Source: Aptenodytes patagonicus (Eukaryota > Chordata > Aves > Sphenisciformes > Spheniscidae). Taken from it: a DNA stretch of 64,000 nucleotides. The notes beneath the pieces are model-generated. The model saw nothing but the letters and a program-made list of their open reading frames with translations, made no database searches and had not been told where the DNA came from. Position numbers and translations under genes: made by a program. Where the stretch lies: contig NC_134963.1 in NCBI RefSeq assembly GCF_965638725.1, forward strand, positions 9,121,501 to 9,185,500, given 5' to 3'. Of this stretch, positions 1 to 11,575 are shown in pieces; the first letter of the stretch is position 1, and each line of letters opens with the position of its first letter.

Positions 1-131
1 AGCCGGGCACCAAGCTCCCACTCCGGGGTCCCTGGGGCGCTGGCGGGGAGCCGGCATGGGGGGGGATGTGGGAGGATGCTTTGTTCTGGGGTCCTGCTGT
101 GCAGCGCAGTGACTCTTGCGTCTCCCCCCAG

Positions 132-595
132 GTGTCGGTACTACTCCAGCCTCCGCCTGCCCCTCATGTACTCCCACCCCTACAGCCAGATCACGGTAGA
201 AACGGAGTTCGACAACCCGATTTATGAGACAGGGGTGAGTCCTGCTGCACCCGTTCCTCTCTGGGGACCATCCCGATGGGGAAGCACGGGTTTTGCTGGG
301 CGTGCAGCAATAGGATGAGTGCAGCCATCCTGATGCGGGAGCGCTGAGGGCAGGAGGCTCCATCCTTGTCGGTCGCTCCCGAGGGGCCAGGTGGGCTCCA
401 GTAGGCAGGAGGAGGCAGAGGGGGCTGCAGGGTCCCGGTCCCGGCAGGGGGGGCACCGCTTCCCTGGGAGCAAAATGACACCCGGGGCCTCTCTTGCCAC
501 CTGGGAACAGGGAGATTATCCTGAAACACAGCTGCTGCCCTCAACTGGCTTTTCCTTCTTTTCAGGAAACAAGAGAATATGAAGTTTCAATATAA
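132..595 (+). CDS. SEZ6L: SEZ6L, last two coding exons (C-terminal cytoplasmic tail), partial gene
   Basis: Seen: exon 132-234 follows a CCCCCCAG acceptor and ends at GTGAGT; exon 566-595 follows TTCTTTTCAG and ends in TAA. Together they encode a tail beginning CRYYSSL, containing VETEFDNPIYETG, and ending ETREYEVSI. This closely matches the human SEZ6L C-terminus as I remember it. SEZ6-family proteins are neuronal type I membrane proteins with CUB and sushi domains outside the cell; only the intracellular end lies here. FDNPIY contains an NPxY motif, which in other receptors binds PTB or clathrin adaptors. The final VSI could be a class II PDZ ligand (inference). The first base of exon 132 completes a codon from an exon left of the window, and the splice between the two exons is in phase 0. 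Bases 1-131 are intron. SEZ6 and SEZ6L2 have similar tails, but the neighbouring ASPHD2 and HPS4 favour SEZ6L. Confidence 0.93.
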
Positions 596-2340
596 GGACA
601 GCGGTAAGAGAGTCTCCGGCTGCGAACTTAATGTGCTCTCATAGAACTTCCTCAGTAACTAATCCAGAGACCACGTGGAGTTTGGTTGGACCCCTGGACC
701 TGCTGTTGTCTTTCCTTTTGCCTCTTTATTGAAGATTTTACTGTTTTCTTCACTGTATTTATTCTATTTAAACTGCGATAGGTGTGCTGCAGAGCCCCAG
801 GCGCAGGCAGCAGCGGGAGCCAGGGCAGAGCCGGATCCCGGCGAGGCCAGGGTGGCGCGGGGGCACCTGCTGTCCCCCCCCCGCACGGCGGTGCATCCCC
901 CAGCACTGCCCACACCCACACAGGGGGATTTTTGCAGTTCTGATGTTGTTAAAAATTAAAAATGTCTCCATTGCAAGAGCCTGCAGTTGATTGCTGGGAG
1001 CTGAGGTAGGCGCAGGGTTTGCCGCAGGGTCCCACCGGCACTGCCAGCCCTTCTCGTCCCACAGCTCCCGGCTCCCCTTGCCCCGAGCAGAAGCTGCAGC
1101 TGGGGGCTTGTGGGCTTGTGTGCCACCACCGCAGGGACCGTCCTCGCTGTGGGGAAGTGGAGCGCGGCTCAGGAAAGCTGCCAGCCGGCGCGGAGCCCTG
1201 CTTGCCGTGCTGGGGAGCCGGGGACGGCTTGGCATGCACGAGGTACATGCTGCTTTCTTTTCCCACTTTGCTTTGGATGCTAGAGAGGCAGCGGGCCAGG
1301 ACTCACAGCTCTATGGAGAAGCATTAACCAGGGACCCCCCAGCAGCCCACTGCCTGGGAGCCGCAGGAAGCCTCCCTGGGCACCGGGAGCGGAGCAGTCA
1401 GCACCCCTCTGCTCACACCAGTTGTTCCACATTAGTAACACTTACCGTGACCCTTGCCAGGAAAACCTCCGTCCTGCTGACGGGACCCTTGCCCCCCGGT
1501 AGCATCTCAGGGTAAGCAGGACGGACTGGGCTCCCTGCCACCGCTCCCGCTGGCTGCCGAGCTCCCCTTCGCTGCAGGAGGGTCTGCTGCCTGCCCCAGT
1601 GTGCGGGCAGCCATGCCGGCACAGCACCAGGCAGAGATCGGGGCAGCGCAGCCCACCCGGTGCCTCCCACCCAGACCCCCACGGGTCTGCAGCTCCCACC
1701 CAAAGCCCCCAGGGTTGGCACCTTGCTGGGGCTCCCAGCTGGATGGGAGATGGAGAGGGGCAGGGGATGAAGGTGGAGGTTTACTGGGGAAGGAAAGGCA
1801 GGGAGGCAGCGTGGCTGGGCTCCGGCATGGGAGACCAGCTTGGGGGGAGCAGAACAGGCAGAAATCAGCCCATCAGAGCTGGTCCCACCGCAGGCAAATC
1901 CCGGTTTGAGCCTCAGCATCCCCCGTGCTCCTTTGCTGCCTTCACCCCTGCCAGAGCCAGACACAGGCGGGGCTGCTCCCCCTCCCACGCTGCCGGCCCC
2001 GCAGCCAGGCCCTGGGGAAGGCAGCAAAGCTGCCGACGTGTCCTTGGCTGCTGGTGTCTTTCTTTTGTCCTTGTAGAACGGCAATTGTAACCACGGGAAG
2101 CTGGTTTAGTTTCAGGATGGTTAGTGCATCTCTGCAGTGTACAGCTGAGACTTAGTTTTTTTTCCTTTAAAAACAATGAATGTGTGTTTGTAATTTGTAA
2201 AGGTTAAAAAAAAAAGAAAAAAAAAGAAAAAAAATGTGCCAAAAATGTACTAAGCATTTCATTTCCCTTCATATATGTCTGTTTTTATAAGAACAATGTG
2301 AAAATTGCTGGGATTAAATATTTTTGAACATGATAAAGTA
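596..2340 (+). other. SEZ6L: SEZ6L 3' UTR (probable extent)
   Basis: Sequence after the SEZ6L stop with no convincing coding exon. Base composition shifts to AT-rich from about 2140, with an A-rich run at about 2205-2234 and an ATTAAA at 2313-2318 that is the best poly(A) signal. The 3' boundary is inferred; cDNA or poly(A)-site data would set it. Earlier A-rich stretches, such as around 950, could support shorter forms. Confidence 0.55.
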
Positions 2341-5300
2341 CTTCCGTGGGAAGCTCTAACGTTCAGTATAACCTCAATACAAATTGTTCTGTATTTTTAA
2401 ATGTCTGAAGTAAGTTTGCAGAGACTTGGACCGCAGGTCTGGCCTGCTGCACAGGCACAGGGGCTGCAGCGGTGCAAGCGAGGGTCAGCACTGAGCATAT
2501 CATACACCTTGCTGCGGGACGGTGGCCCAATGCCTCTGGCTCGGCTCTGAGCACAGTTTCCAGGGGCCAGATCCTGCCCTGGTGCAGCCCCATGGTGTCC
2601 CCCTGCTCCCGTGGGATGGAGCCAGCAAACCCTGCCAGGACACAGGGTGAGCTGGCACAGCCCTGCAGACATCTCTCCTCCACAGGGTGCTCTACAGGAG
2701 CCAGCGCCGGTTCCTCCCGCACCCTGCCGAACCCAGCTTCACCCCTTCCCCGAGCATTGTCTGTGCCAGCCCAGCCACAGCGATGCTTCGTGGGGTGGGT
2801 GGGGGTCTGGGTCCTGCCCCGAGGCACTGGGACCCCGCTGGAGACCTGTGGCCATGTCATGGAGGATGTGCAGGTTTGGGGGAGCCCCGCTGGCACAGCC
2901 TTGCAGGGCAGGGGGCCTTTGGGGACACATCCTGCCCGTGCCCTGCTCGCCCTGCAGCACAGGTTGCCTGACGACCCATGGCCATCACCCGATAGCTCCC
3001 ACGGGACATGTGCCAGCTGGGGCAGGGCAGCTCCCCGAAACCACAGGGAGAACATGGGGGGGGACGGACTGCCTTGCCTGCCCCCCATACGGCTCCGCAC
3101 CAGCTGCATCCTGCACTGCTGCAATGCACAGCAGACGGACACGGCTCGGCTCAGGGAAGATCTTGGGGTTGGTTGGGAAAAATCCCGCCACTGCTCCTTG
3201 GGAGCCTCTCCGGCCTGAGATGCTCTGGCGGGGGTTTGTCTCTGCCTCCTGCCCCCCACCTGCAGGAGGTTTCCCCCTGAGCAGCCCTCCGGCAGCCAGC
3301 CAGGCCCTGCCACATCCCTGGGGAGTATAAAAAGCATCAGGAGCACGCAGGGCAGGGTCCTGCCTAGGGGCACCCCGGGTGCCTGTGAGATGGCCCTGAG
3401 CACAGCCCCGCTCCGGGATCATGGTGGTGGGATGGCGGGTGTCACTACCTCACCAAGGAATGGGACCAGGGCAGGTGACACGCTGCTGGCACTGGGAAAA
3501 CCCAGGGTAAATACCGTTTCCCGACGCCTGCCGAGTCCCAGGTTTCCCTGGTAGTGGCAATGGCCAGCGGGGAGGAACAGGGACACACAGCCCACCCAAC
3601 GCCCTGAGAAATGCCCTCTCCCAGGGCATCCGCTGCCCTGCCAGGAAACCTGGGGCCTCCTGTGCATCCCTGCACCTCCACACACGAAACAATAAAATAA
3701 TCCTGCACTCTGAAAATGTGCTTTTAAAAAAAGGTTATGATGTGATATAAGATAATAGCTTCGTTTAGCAGCTGTCAGGCTAATGCACAGGGGGGCGAAG
3801 GAGCCAAGGCTCTGATGCGGAGCATTCCCGGGGGAGGAAGCTTGGGTTATTTTTGGACAGAGATTGCAAGAGAATTAAAATGAAGGGGGAAAAAAAATCT
3901 TGAGGCTGCTGTTCCTCCTCGGTGACGTAAAGCAGGAGCCAATCTCTGGCCTCACGCTTTGTGCCACGGATTAAGCTTTGTCTGGGTGTAGCAGCCACAG
4001 CCATTACCCGCCTCTCCCCTGCGGCGGGCACGAGCAGGAGGACGCAGCGTGCTCGTCCCCCAGCAGTCACGTAGCCAAGGGACCCCCGCACCCACCCACA
4101 CAAGCTCAGAGATGGAGCAGCAGGGCCCCCTCGCCGCCTTTCCAGCCACGTCACAGGACGGAGAGGCAGAGCATCCCTGCCCAACCCCAGGGATGCTCTG
4201 CCCCGGTGCTGGGGCTCGCACTCCCCAGCAGGATTTCACGCGGCCGTTCACTGGCCACATTCCTGCACCTTCCCCCATCGCAGGGTTATTTCTCAGCAGG
4301 AGTCAAAAGCGGTTTGGGGGGAGCCATGCCGAGGATGGAGGACTGGGGCAGTGGCCAGTCCCCAGCCCCCCGGCTCTGCTAAGGGCTTTGCTCAGCGCTG
4401 GGAGGCAGGAACCAGATGCGGGGTGCCCACGGTCACTCATGTCAGCGGTGACAGAGCCCTGGGGGCCAGCGCTGGCACCCTTCAGTGCAGAGCCAGGAAA
4501 CAGCAGCAGGGTGGGATATGATTAAGAGCAGAGAGCAGGGGGCTCAGGGCTGGGCTGGCAGAGGGGGCTGGCAGCTGGCAGCAGAGCAGCACCCAGAGGC
4601 AGAAATGCTGAGGGAGGGATGCAGGGCCAAGTGATAAAGCCATGCTCAGAGGATCCTGCGCATTGCTTGGGCACGAGCTGGTCTGGTGGGGACTCAGGGA
4701 ACAGGAGCCTGCACTGTGTGGGTCTCCGTAGCTTGGGGAGCACAGGGAGGGCCCCTCCAGGAGCACTGTCCCAGCTCCAGACTAAACGCTCTGGGAAATC
4801 CTGGCCCTGGCAGAACACAAGCACAGTTTTGGCTGCAGCCACGTCCTGGCAGCAGCTCAGGGGAGGACACTGGGCAGCGCCTGCCCCAGGAGTACATCTT
4901 GGGAAAAGGGAGAAGGAACCACTGGAGCCAGGAGGCTGCCATGCAGACAGGGCTCCTGCCGGGGTGTCGCTGGCAGAGCCATGCTAAGCGCATCCCAGGG
5001 CTGTTCTCAGCCCTTCTGCTGTGGGACGGTTCCTGTGCCTGCTCTTGCTGCCCGCTTGGCCCCTGCCAGACCCTTGCTGTCCCTTTCTCAAGCCCAGTGA
5101 CCCTTCCTGGTGCCCGGGTGCTGGCAGTGGGGCTGGGCTCACACCTCCATCCTGCAGCCGCCCCATGGCTGTAGGCACCAGTGAGGCGGGGGCTGCGAGG
5201 GCTGCAGAGGCAGGGCTGCGGGGTGGGTGCTCCCCGCAGGCTGGGGTCGTGCCTGCAGTGCTCCAGGGGCTCCCAGCTGAGCCATCCCAGCCCCAGGACC

Positions 5301-7139
5301 TGCCCGCCTGACTCACAGGAATGACATCTCCCCCACCCCCACCCCCACCCCCCCCAAGCTCGCCAGTCTGGGTGAATCACCCAGGCCAAATGAGAGGAGA
5401 GGAGTTGATAGGGCGGAGGAGGGACCTGCAGAGCACAAATCCAAGAGGAGGCTGGCAGCAGGATTAACCCTCGCAGCATCCCTGCCAGCCCCTCAGAAGA
5501 GCACAGGGCAGAGGCATCAGGTCCCTGCACCCTCAGCATGGGGCAGGCACGGGTGGTGCAGGACATGTTGCAAGAAACCTCTGTGCTGCATGCTGTGGGC
5601 TTAGTATTATCGGGGAAATGCACACCAGGGAGTCAGGATGAGATCCCAGTCCTTCAGATCAGGAGAGGGTGCAGTGTTGAGAAGGGGGTTGCTGCACTGG
5701 AGGGTGAAGAGCACCAGGCGACATCCTAAAGGCAGAGGAAAGAGAGGGGCAGCTCGTCTCACAGAGAAGAGACGAGCAGCAGAGCTGAGGAGCAGGGCCT
5801 GAAGGGGCCCAACAGGGAGCAGAGAGCAGAAGGCAGACAGAGGGGAGAAAGAATGAGAGTCCAGAGCCCAGCGCCGAGAGCCAGCAGACTCTGTGACTGC
5901 CGACAGAAGGATGCGCTGTCTGCCAAGAGCAGGCAGGAGGTGCAGGCTGAGGCTGAGAGGGGTCTGGGAAAGAGCAGGAAGGAATAAACTCACCCTCCTT
6001 TCACCCTGCAACACTCAATGCTGCCAGGGCCCTGCAGGAGCAAACTGAAGTGGGGGCTGGCATGGGGAATGTGCTTGTGGGAGCACAGGGGAACAGCAGG
6101 AACAGACAGGAGGCAAAAATGTGCCAGGACAGAAAACAAGGTGCAGCTTAGGTTTGCAGTAGCCGGGGATGAGGTTGCTCCGAGCAAGCACACACACCTG
6201 AGGGGCTGAGCAGACCAGCCCTTATTTCACTTCTAAAACCCAGCTTGAGCCGTGACGGGGGGAGGACACGCAGGCTGGCTACCTGCAGCGCACAGGCACC
6301 GGATGGCATAACCTGTGAAACAAGGCAGGGCTTCCCCCGCGCTGGGAGCGGTGACATGTGTCCCACGCAGCTCCACGTGGCACTCTGCCACAAGGCACGG
6401 CAGCACTGCCAGGGCTCTGCCTGCACCCGGGCTCTGCCTTGCAGCCAGCTCGGCCCAGCAGCTTACTGGGCACCAGGGGGAACGGTGGAGTGAGGTCTGG
6501 ACGACTGGGGCTCCTGGGTCCCCTGGATTTGACAGTATTCGCTTAGGTGAATGGGAAATGGGTTGGGAGGAAAAAAGCAAGGAAGCAGGAAGCAGAAAGG
6601 CTCACGACAAACTGTTTCTCCACCAGCACTTAAGAGTTGTTAAGGGACACCCTAAATTGCTAAAAATTTTACTTCCTCCACAGCCAACCTGCAAAGCTGG
6701 TCTCCTCTTTTCCATAGGGCCAAAGCCTGGACGTATGCAAGGTCAGCTTAGAAAGGGAACTTTTTGTCAACCCCCTTGGGCTGGCTGAACTATTTGGAGC
6801 CAAGTGTGTGCGGGGAGGCTGCACTTACAGTCTGTCTGCTCCAAGTGCTGAGCTGCTGCTGATAGACACAGCCGTGGTCTGCTGGGGCTCTGCAGCTCCT
6901 GCATCCGCTGCCTACGGGCTCTCAAAGGGAACTCCCAGGAGCTGAAGCTGCCACGACCCAGGAACCTCAGCCCCACCACTGCCCACAGCTGAGGGAAGAA
7001 GCGCCTCGGAGCAGCGGGAATGGGAACAGGAGACGCCAGCAGACAGGTTGTCATTTACCAACTGAGGGACCCTTCTAACTGGAGGGGCAGGAACTGGCTG
7101 TGAGCGTGGGGGCGGCTCACACACTTCTGCCATCCCCTG
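2341..7139. other. Intergenic, GC-rich, no supportable gene
   Basis: Between the SEZ6L 3' end and the ASPHD2 promoter region. Many chance open frames exist because the DNA is GC-rich, but none shows a recognisable domain or a consistent exon structure. Notable items are a TATA-like box with a short frame (3326-3696), a C-rich run at about 5331-5354, a purine-rich strand at about 5700-5990, and a small inverted repeat at 5752-5777. Confidence 0.5.
3326..3696 (+). other. Possible tiny transcription unit (TATA box, 54-codon frame, AATAAA); speculative
   Basis: Seen: TATAAAAAG at 3326-3334, an ATG at 3390-3392 opening a 54-codon frame that ends in TAG at 3552-3554, and AATAAA at 3691-3696. The spacing would suit a compact unspliced transcript. 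The peptide starts MALSTAPLRDHGGG and resembles no family I know. All three signals could arise by chance, so this is only a candidate. Confidence 0.12.
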
Positions 7140-7760
7140 GGAATGCCCACACCCCTGGGGGCTGCCTCCCCAGGCATCTGCATCCATGGTGCTGCATCCC
7201 AGGTGCGCCCAACCCCCCAGGCCAGCATCTCCTGCATCCTGGCAGCCAGCACTCCTGGGAACAGCCTCCCCTCGCCCCAGGTGCTGCAGCACACCCTCAC
7301 ATCCTTGCTGAGGCGTCCCTGGCTGCCTGCATCTCAGGCATTGCCTCCCTGGGCGCTCCTGTCCCCTGCATACGAGACACATGCATCCTTGGGGACCGGC
7401 AACCCCTGCAACCTGGTTGCTGCATCCCCAGGTGCCTGTACCCCTGCAGCCAGTATTCCCTGCGTCCCTGGGTGCCTGCATCCCTAGAGCCAGCATCCCG
7501 CACATCCCAACCGCTGCATCCCTAATGGTCTGTGTCCCTGGACCCAGTATCCTGTCTCCTGGGTCCCTGCATCCCTGCGTGCTCCCACCCCTGGGGCCAG
7601 TATCCCCGGGGCCAGCATCCCCTGGATCCTGACTGCTGCAGCCCCCAGTGCCTATATCCTTAGAGGCAGCATCTCCTGCATGTCCTTCTGCATCCCCCCC
7701 CCCCGATGCCTCTGCACCTCCTGCATCCCAGCTGCTGACGCCTGTGTCCCCAGGGCGCGT
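7140..7760. repeat. Degenerate minisatellite, GCATCCC / CCAGCATCCC motif
   Basis: The motifs GCATCCC, GCCAGCATCC and CCTGGGTGCCTGCATC recur at irregular spacings of roughly 15-50 bases across the stretch, with many substitutions. Because the repeat lacks stops in several frames, long open frames appear on both strands. The antisense one (about 6912-7817) reads as imperfect GDAGPGDTG-like repeats. I read this as a decayed tandem repeat next to the ASPHD2 CpG island and not as a gene. Confidence 0.6.
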
Positions 7761-7859
7761 GTCCCCGCGTCCCAGGGCGCCCGCAGCCGGGATGGACGCT
7801 CCCTCGGGGACCTGCACCCCCGCCTCCCAGCCGCTCCGTCCCCAGGACCCCCACCCGGA

Positions 7860-8360
7860 TGCCGCAGCCCCGCTGCTCCCGCCCGCCCCGCCCGGCCGCC
7901 GGCTGCGCCGTGCGGGGGCGCGACGCGCCGCCCCGAGGCCGCGGCGAGGGGCGGGCGCGGGGGCGGGGGCCGGCCCGCAGCGGAGGGCGGGCGGGCGGGC
8001 GGTGCCTCGCCCGGGGCCCGCAGGCTGCCGCCCCGGCGCGGTCCCGGCGGGGGCGGCGCGGGCCCCTCCTGCCCGGGCTGCTGGGAGTTGTGGTCCGCGG
8101 CGGCGAGCGGAGCGGAGCGGAGCCGCGGCCCCTCACGGCCCGGCCGGGCAGCAGGTCGGTACCGCCGCGTCGCACCGCACCGCACCGCACCGCATCGCGG
8201 GGGGGGGCGAGGGCAGGGCCGCGGGGGGCGGCGGGGCGGGGAGCGGTGCCCTCGGCGGGGAGCGCAGCCCGGCTCCGCCCGGCCGGGGCAGCGGGGCTCG
8301 GCGTCGGCCGGGCGACACGGCCGCGCCGGGTGATGCCACGGCGGCAGGTGCCACCGCCAC
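7860..8360 (+). promoter_or_regulatory. ASPHD2: CpG island, probable ASPHD2 promoter and non-coding first exon
   Basis: The stretch is dominated by C and G with very frequent CpG, unlike its flanks. At 8076-8094 lies GGCTGCTGGGAGTTGTGGT, whose complement (ACCACAACTCCCAGC...) closely resembles the ZNF143/THAP11-type element ACTACAAYTCCCAGCATGC found near many vertebrate start sites. A possible first-exon donor GCAG|GTCGGT is at 8154/8155. The ASPHD2 coding exon has a splice acceptor upstream of its ATG (11341-11343), so a non-coding first exon is required, and this is the only CpG island between it and SEZ6L. The exact start site is not determined. Confidence 0.6.
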
Positions 8361-8510
8361 GCCGGGTGACGTGACACCAGGGCGGCGGGCAGCGCTGCCA
8401 CACCGGGTGATGCAGCCACACCGGTGACACCAGCTGACGCCGCCACGCCGGGTGACACCGTCACACTGGGTGAGACCAGCGCACCGGGTGACACCGCCGG
8501 GGTGGCACGC
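8320..8510. repeat. Imperfect tandem repeat, CCGGGTGAC-ACC units
   Basis: The unit CCGGGTGA(C/T)-(R)CC-GCCAC recurs about seven times at unequal spacing (roughly 20-40 bases), directly downstream of the ASPHD2 CpG island. Units are diverged from each other. It probably lies in intron 1 and is a GC-rich minisatellite. Confidence 0.5.
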
Positions 8511-11343
8511 CGGAGGAAAGGGCGAAGCGAGCGCCTGCGGCTGCCTGGCCGTGCTCCAGCTCCGTAGTAGCAGCCGGCACCCTGCCTCACCCCAACGCTC
8601 CTGCATCCAGAGGAGGCTCCTCGCACGGCTCCCGAAGGCGACGCTGCCTGTGCCGAGCCAAGGACAGCCCTGCCACGCGTCCTCGTCGCCGCGGGGCCCA
8701 CGGCCTGGGGATCCCGGCAGGGCTGAGTGAAACCCACCTCCTCCGGGAGATGCCAGCGTCCCCGCGGAGCCGCCAAGATGCAACTTTCTGCTGCATCGAA
8801 GCCTCTCTGCCTTCATTATGTAACACCGCTGCTGCCTGGCACGGTGCTCGCCTCCACGTCCTGCACAACTTCAGTGCAACGTGGAATTGATTTCCACTCT
8901 TCTGGACTGGCTCTGCTGTTCGTTATTAGCTGACGAGCCTTTTCTTGGATCTCAGGCCAGGGGTGCTTTATGCGACTACCTGTCTCGGTGCAGGGCTGCG
9001 GTGCTGTGTGCAGCCGGGCTGGAAGGGTGACGGCACCAACTGACCCGGCAGCAGGTCCCGGCCACGCAGCGTCCGCCGGGAGCGGTGCCGGCGTTTGGGG
9101 CCCAGCTCTGCTGCTGCCGCCAGCACAACGCCCACAGAAGGTGGGTTTGGGCAGGTTTGCATTGGGGCTGCCTGTGCCAGTGTAGGAGGCAGCTGCTGGG
9201 CTGGATCCCCGTGGGAGGCTCTGCCCGAAGCATCCCTGTGCAGCCCAGGGCTCAGCAGCCCAAAGGCTCCCTGGCTGCGAGGCTCTGGGGCCAGGCAGGC
9301 TGCACGTGGGCGCGGGGGCTTTGATCTCTTACTGCTCTGATGTTTCCCCCTGACTTTCCCCCTTTGAGGTGTTGACAGCAGCCCTGGGGCAGCAGTGGGA
9401 CCGTGTTTGTGCTGTGTTGCCCTCGCAGGGGTGTGAGTGACTCCGGCTCGGGGACCCTGAGGCTGTCGGATCCCTCAGCTTTGCCCCCCATGTGCACTTG
9501 CTTTGTCAGTCGGCTTCTGAATGAGCCTGGCTGCTGTGCTGAGGTGGCTCCCTGCTTGCTTGTCAGGGTGAGAGCCACCCTGAATACAGATCATGCCGGG
9601 GCTCTGCCTGCCTTCCTGGCATGCTCCAGCACCGCGGAGGAGCATGGAGGGATTGTGCCGGCCTCAGGGAACACCCCTGGGACCGGCTCCACAGCTGCGC
9701 CCCGGGAGCTGAGGCCTGGGCTGGAGAAGTCGGCATGTCTGGAGGGATGCCAGCCGGTGGGGATGGAGGAAAGTTATCTTAAAATTCCCAGGAGGCTGTG
9801 ATATGGCCACATGGATTGCAGATCCTGGGACAGGGCACGCAGGCGACGTGCTACAAGGAAGTAGGATGGAGGGAGGTTGGCTGTGTGGATATCCCTCCCC
9901 AGGCTGTAAAACTGCCCAAAGCTTGTGTCCCCAGCCCCGCACAAGGTCCACACCTGCAGGGTCAGGTCCCAGCCAAAGCTCCACCAGCTGAAGTTCATCA
10001 TCATTGCAATCAATAGGGAAACGCACATTCATTAACAGGCTGCAGGACCTTGGCAGGGAGGGCTGGGAAGGGTTTGGATGGCTTCCCTGGCTAATAAGCC
10101 CATTCTACTCCTTCAAGTCAATGCTCTTACTGATGAGGTCCCATGGTATCTTCCTCCCTCCCCCTTACCTGTATCATCCTTGTTTCACTTCTCCCAGATG
10201 GAGAGCTCTTTGCCCTGTAGCTCCTGCCAGCCTGCATCCCCCTGCCCTGCCCCTGCCCCTGCCCTGCCCGCGGCTGTGCAGCAGTTGACACGTTCAGGAG
10301 GTGCGGTCTGGGTGAAGCACTAGCACAGGATGAACCGGGTGAGAGCCTGTATCCTTCGCTCCGCTTTCGGTGCTCCAGGACGGGCTGTGACCCTCCACAC
10401 GTGCCCAGCCTGAGCATCTGCTTGGTGTGGAGACCTGACCCGTGGACACTCCTGTTCAGCTGCTGTAATTCAGTAATTACAAGGGTCTCCTTCGGTGCTG
10501 GCAGCGTGCCGTAGGCTGGGGTAGCTCTCAGTGTGCTTCCCAACTTGGTTTGCGTTTCCCCTCCATTTCTCACCCGTTGCCTTGCCTGCCCTGCTGCCTG
10601 CTGCTTGGAGTTGCCAGGGATGGAGTTTGGGGCGAGCAAACATTGCTTATGGGTATGAGGAGTTGGAGCGTCTTCTCTTCGCCCAGCTGCTTTCCTAAGA
10701 GCTGTGACGGCACTGGGAGCTGTTCGGCTCCTGTGACCTGCGAGCTGGTAACCTCTGGTCGGTGAAGTCAAACAAGCCAACCCCGACCTGCCACCATCGC
10801 CGCTGTGCCCTCACCAGGCTGGCCCAGCACTGGGCTCCCCCGGAGGGCAGAGCTGCCAGGTGGGCTCGGGTCTGTCAGCTCAGTCTCTGGAGGGAGAGTC
10901 ATTTCAGAGCATTTAGATCGAGGGGATAAACTGATGTGCTGCAAGATAGGGCTGTTAAGTGACTATTCCCAGCTTTGCCCTGCTGCCTTATCAGCCAGAT
11001 TTCAGACATGATAAGGCAGCAGAGGAGGAGAGATGATGGGGAGAGCAGGAGGGGAGATGGTCGCCCCGGGACAGTGGGAGCTGAGGGGGCCTGGCTCCCC
11101 CCCTTACCTTCCATTTGGACATTTGTGGAAGATGCTGTTGGGAGGGGTGAGGGCTTTTCTCAGCATGGGACGATGTTGGGCTCCTGGGCAGAGAGGAGGG
11201 CTCCTTGTCCATCATCCCCCTGTAAGGAGCCAGTGCCCCGCACAGCCCCGGCACACAGCCCCAGCTGTACCCTGTGCACTGAGCACCTGCAGGGACCCCA
11301 AGGGGAAACTGCCTCCCTAACACCTCTGGGTTTCTTTCCTCAG
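8511..11343 (+). other. ASPHD2: ASPHD2 first intron (inferred), no gene seen
   Basis: Non-coding sequence between the CpG island and the coding exon. No exon with family similarity was found on either strand. It ends with the acceptor TTTCTTTCCTCAG at 11341-11343. The only notable structure is the GATA cluster with a long inverted repeat at 10915-11025. Confidence 0.5.
10915..11025. promoter_or_regulatory. GATA-motif cluster with a 14-bp inverted repeat, candidate enhancer
   Basis: Seen: GATAAA near 10924, AGATAG near 10945, then CTTATCA at 10987-10993 and TGATAAG at 11009-11015. The last two form part of a perfect inverted repeat: arms 10980-10993 and 11009-11022, separated by 15 bases. WGATAR is the GATA-factor core, and two convergent copies in a palindrome favour a bound regulatory site. 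Function is inferred. Confidence 0.35.
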
Positions 11344-11575
11344 AGCCTCCCTCCAGCGCTGCCTTTCAGGATGATCGGCCTGGGAGCGCCGGCGGGGACC
11401 CTCCGGCCACGTCGCTGCTGACCCACAGCGCTGGAACCCCCGGGCAGCCTGGCTGCCCGCCTCCCCGGGAGCTGCCGGCTGCTGCTGCCAATGCAGAGCC
11501 CCCGGGCGTGCAGGGGAGAGCCACAGCTCTGCTTGCCCATGGCAGCCCCTTCCCCCCGCACCCCGGCCCAGCTGC
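11344..11575 (+). other. ASPHD2: ASPHD2 5' UTR portion of the first coding exon
   Basis: Begins directly after the TTTCCTCAG acceptor at 11341-11343 and runs to the ATG at 11576. This explains the gap between the CpG-island promoter and the coding start. A first exon further upstream is implied but not proven. Confidence 0.6.

Noticed and set aside
2363-3403. 346-codon open frame on the minus strand downstream of SEZ6L
   Set aside because: No family resemblance and overlapping frames on both strands of similar length, as expected where stop codons are rare.
4694-5623. 309-codon open frame on the minus strand
   Set aside because: No domain and no splice or promoter signals; composition is that of random GC-rich sequence.
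7652-8776. 374-codon open frame on the minus strand over the ASPHD2 CpG island
   Set aside because: Low-complexity Arg/Pro/Ala translation of GC-rich repeats, with no family likeness.
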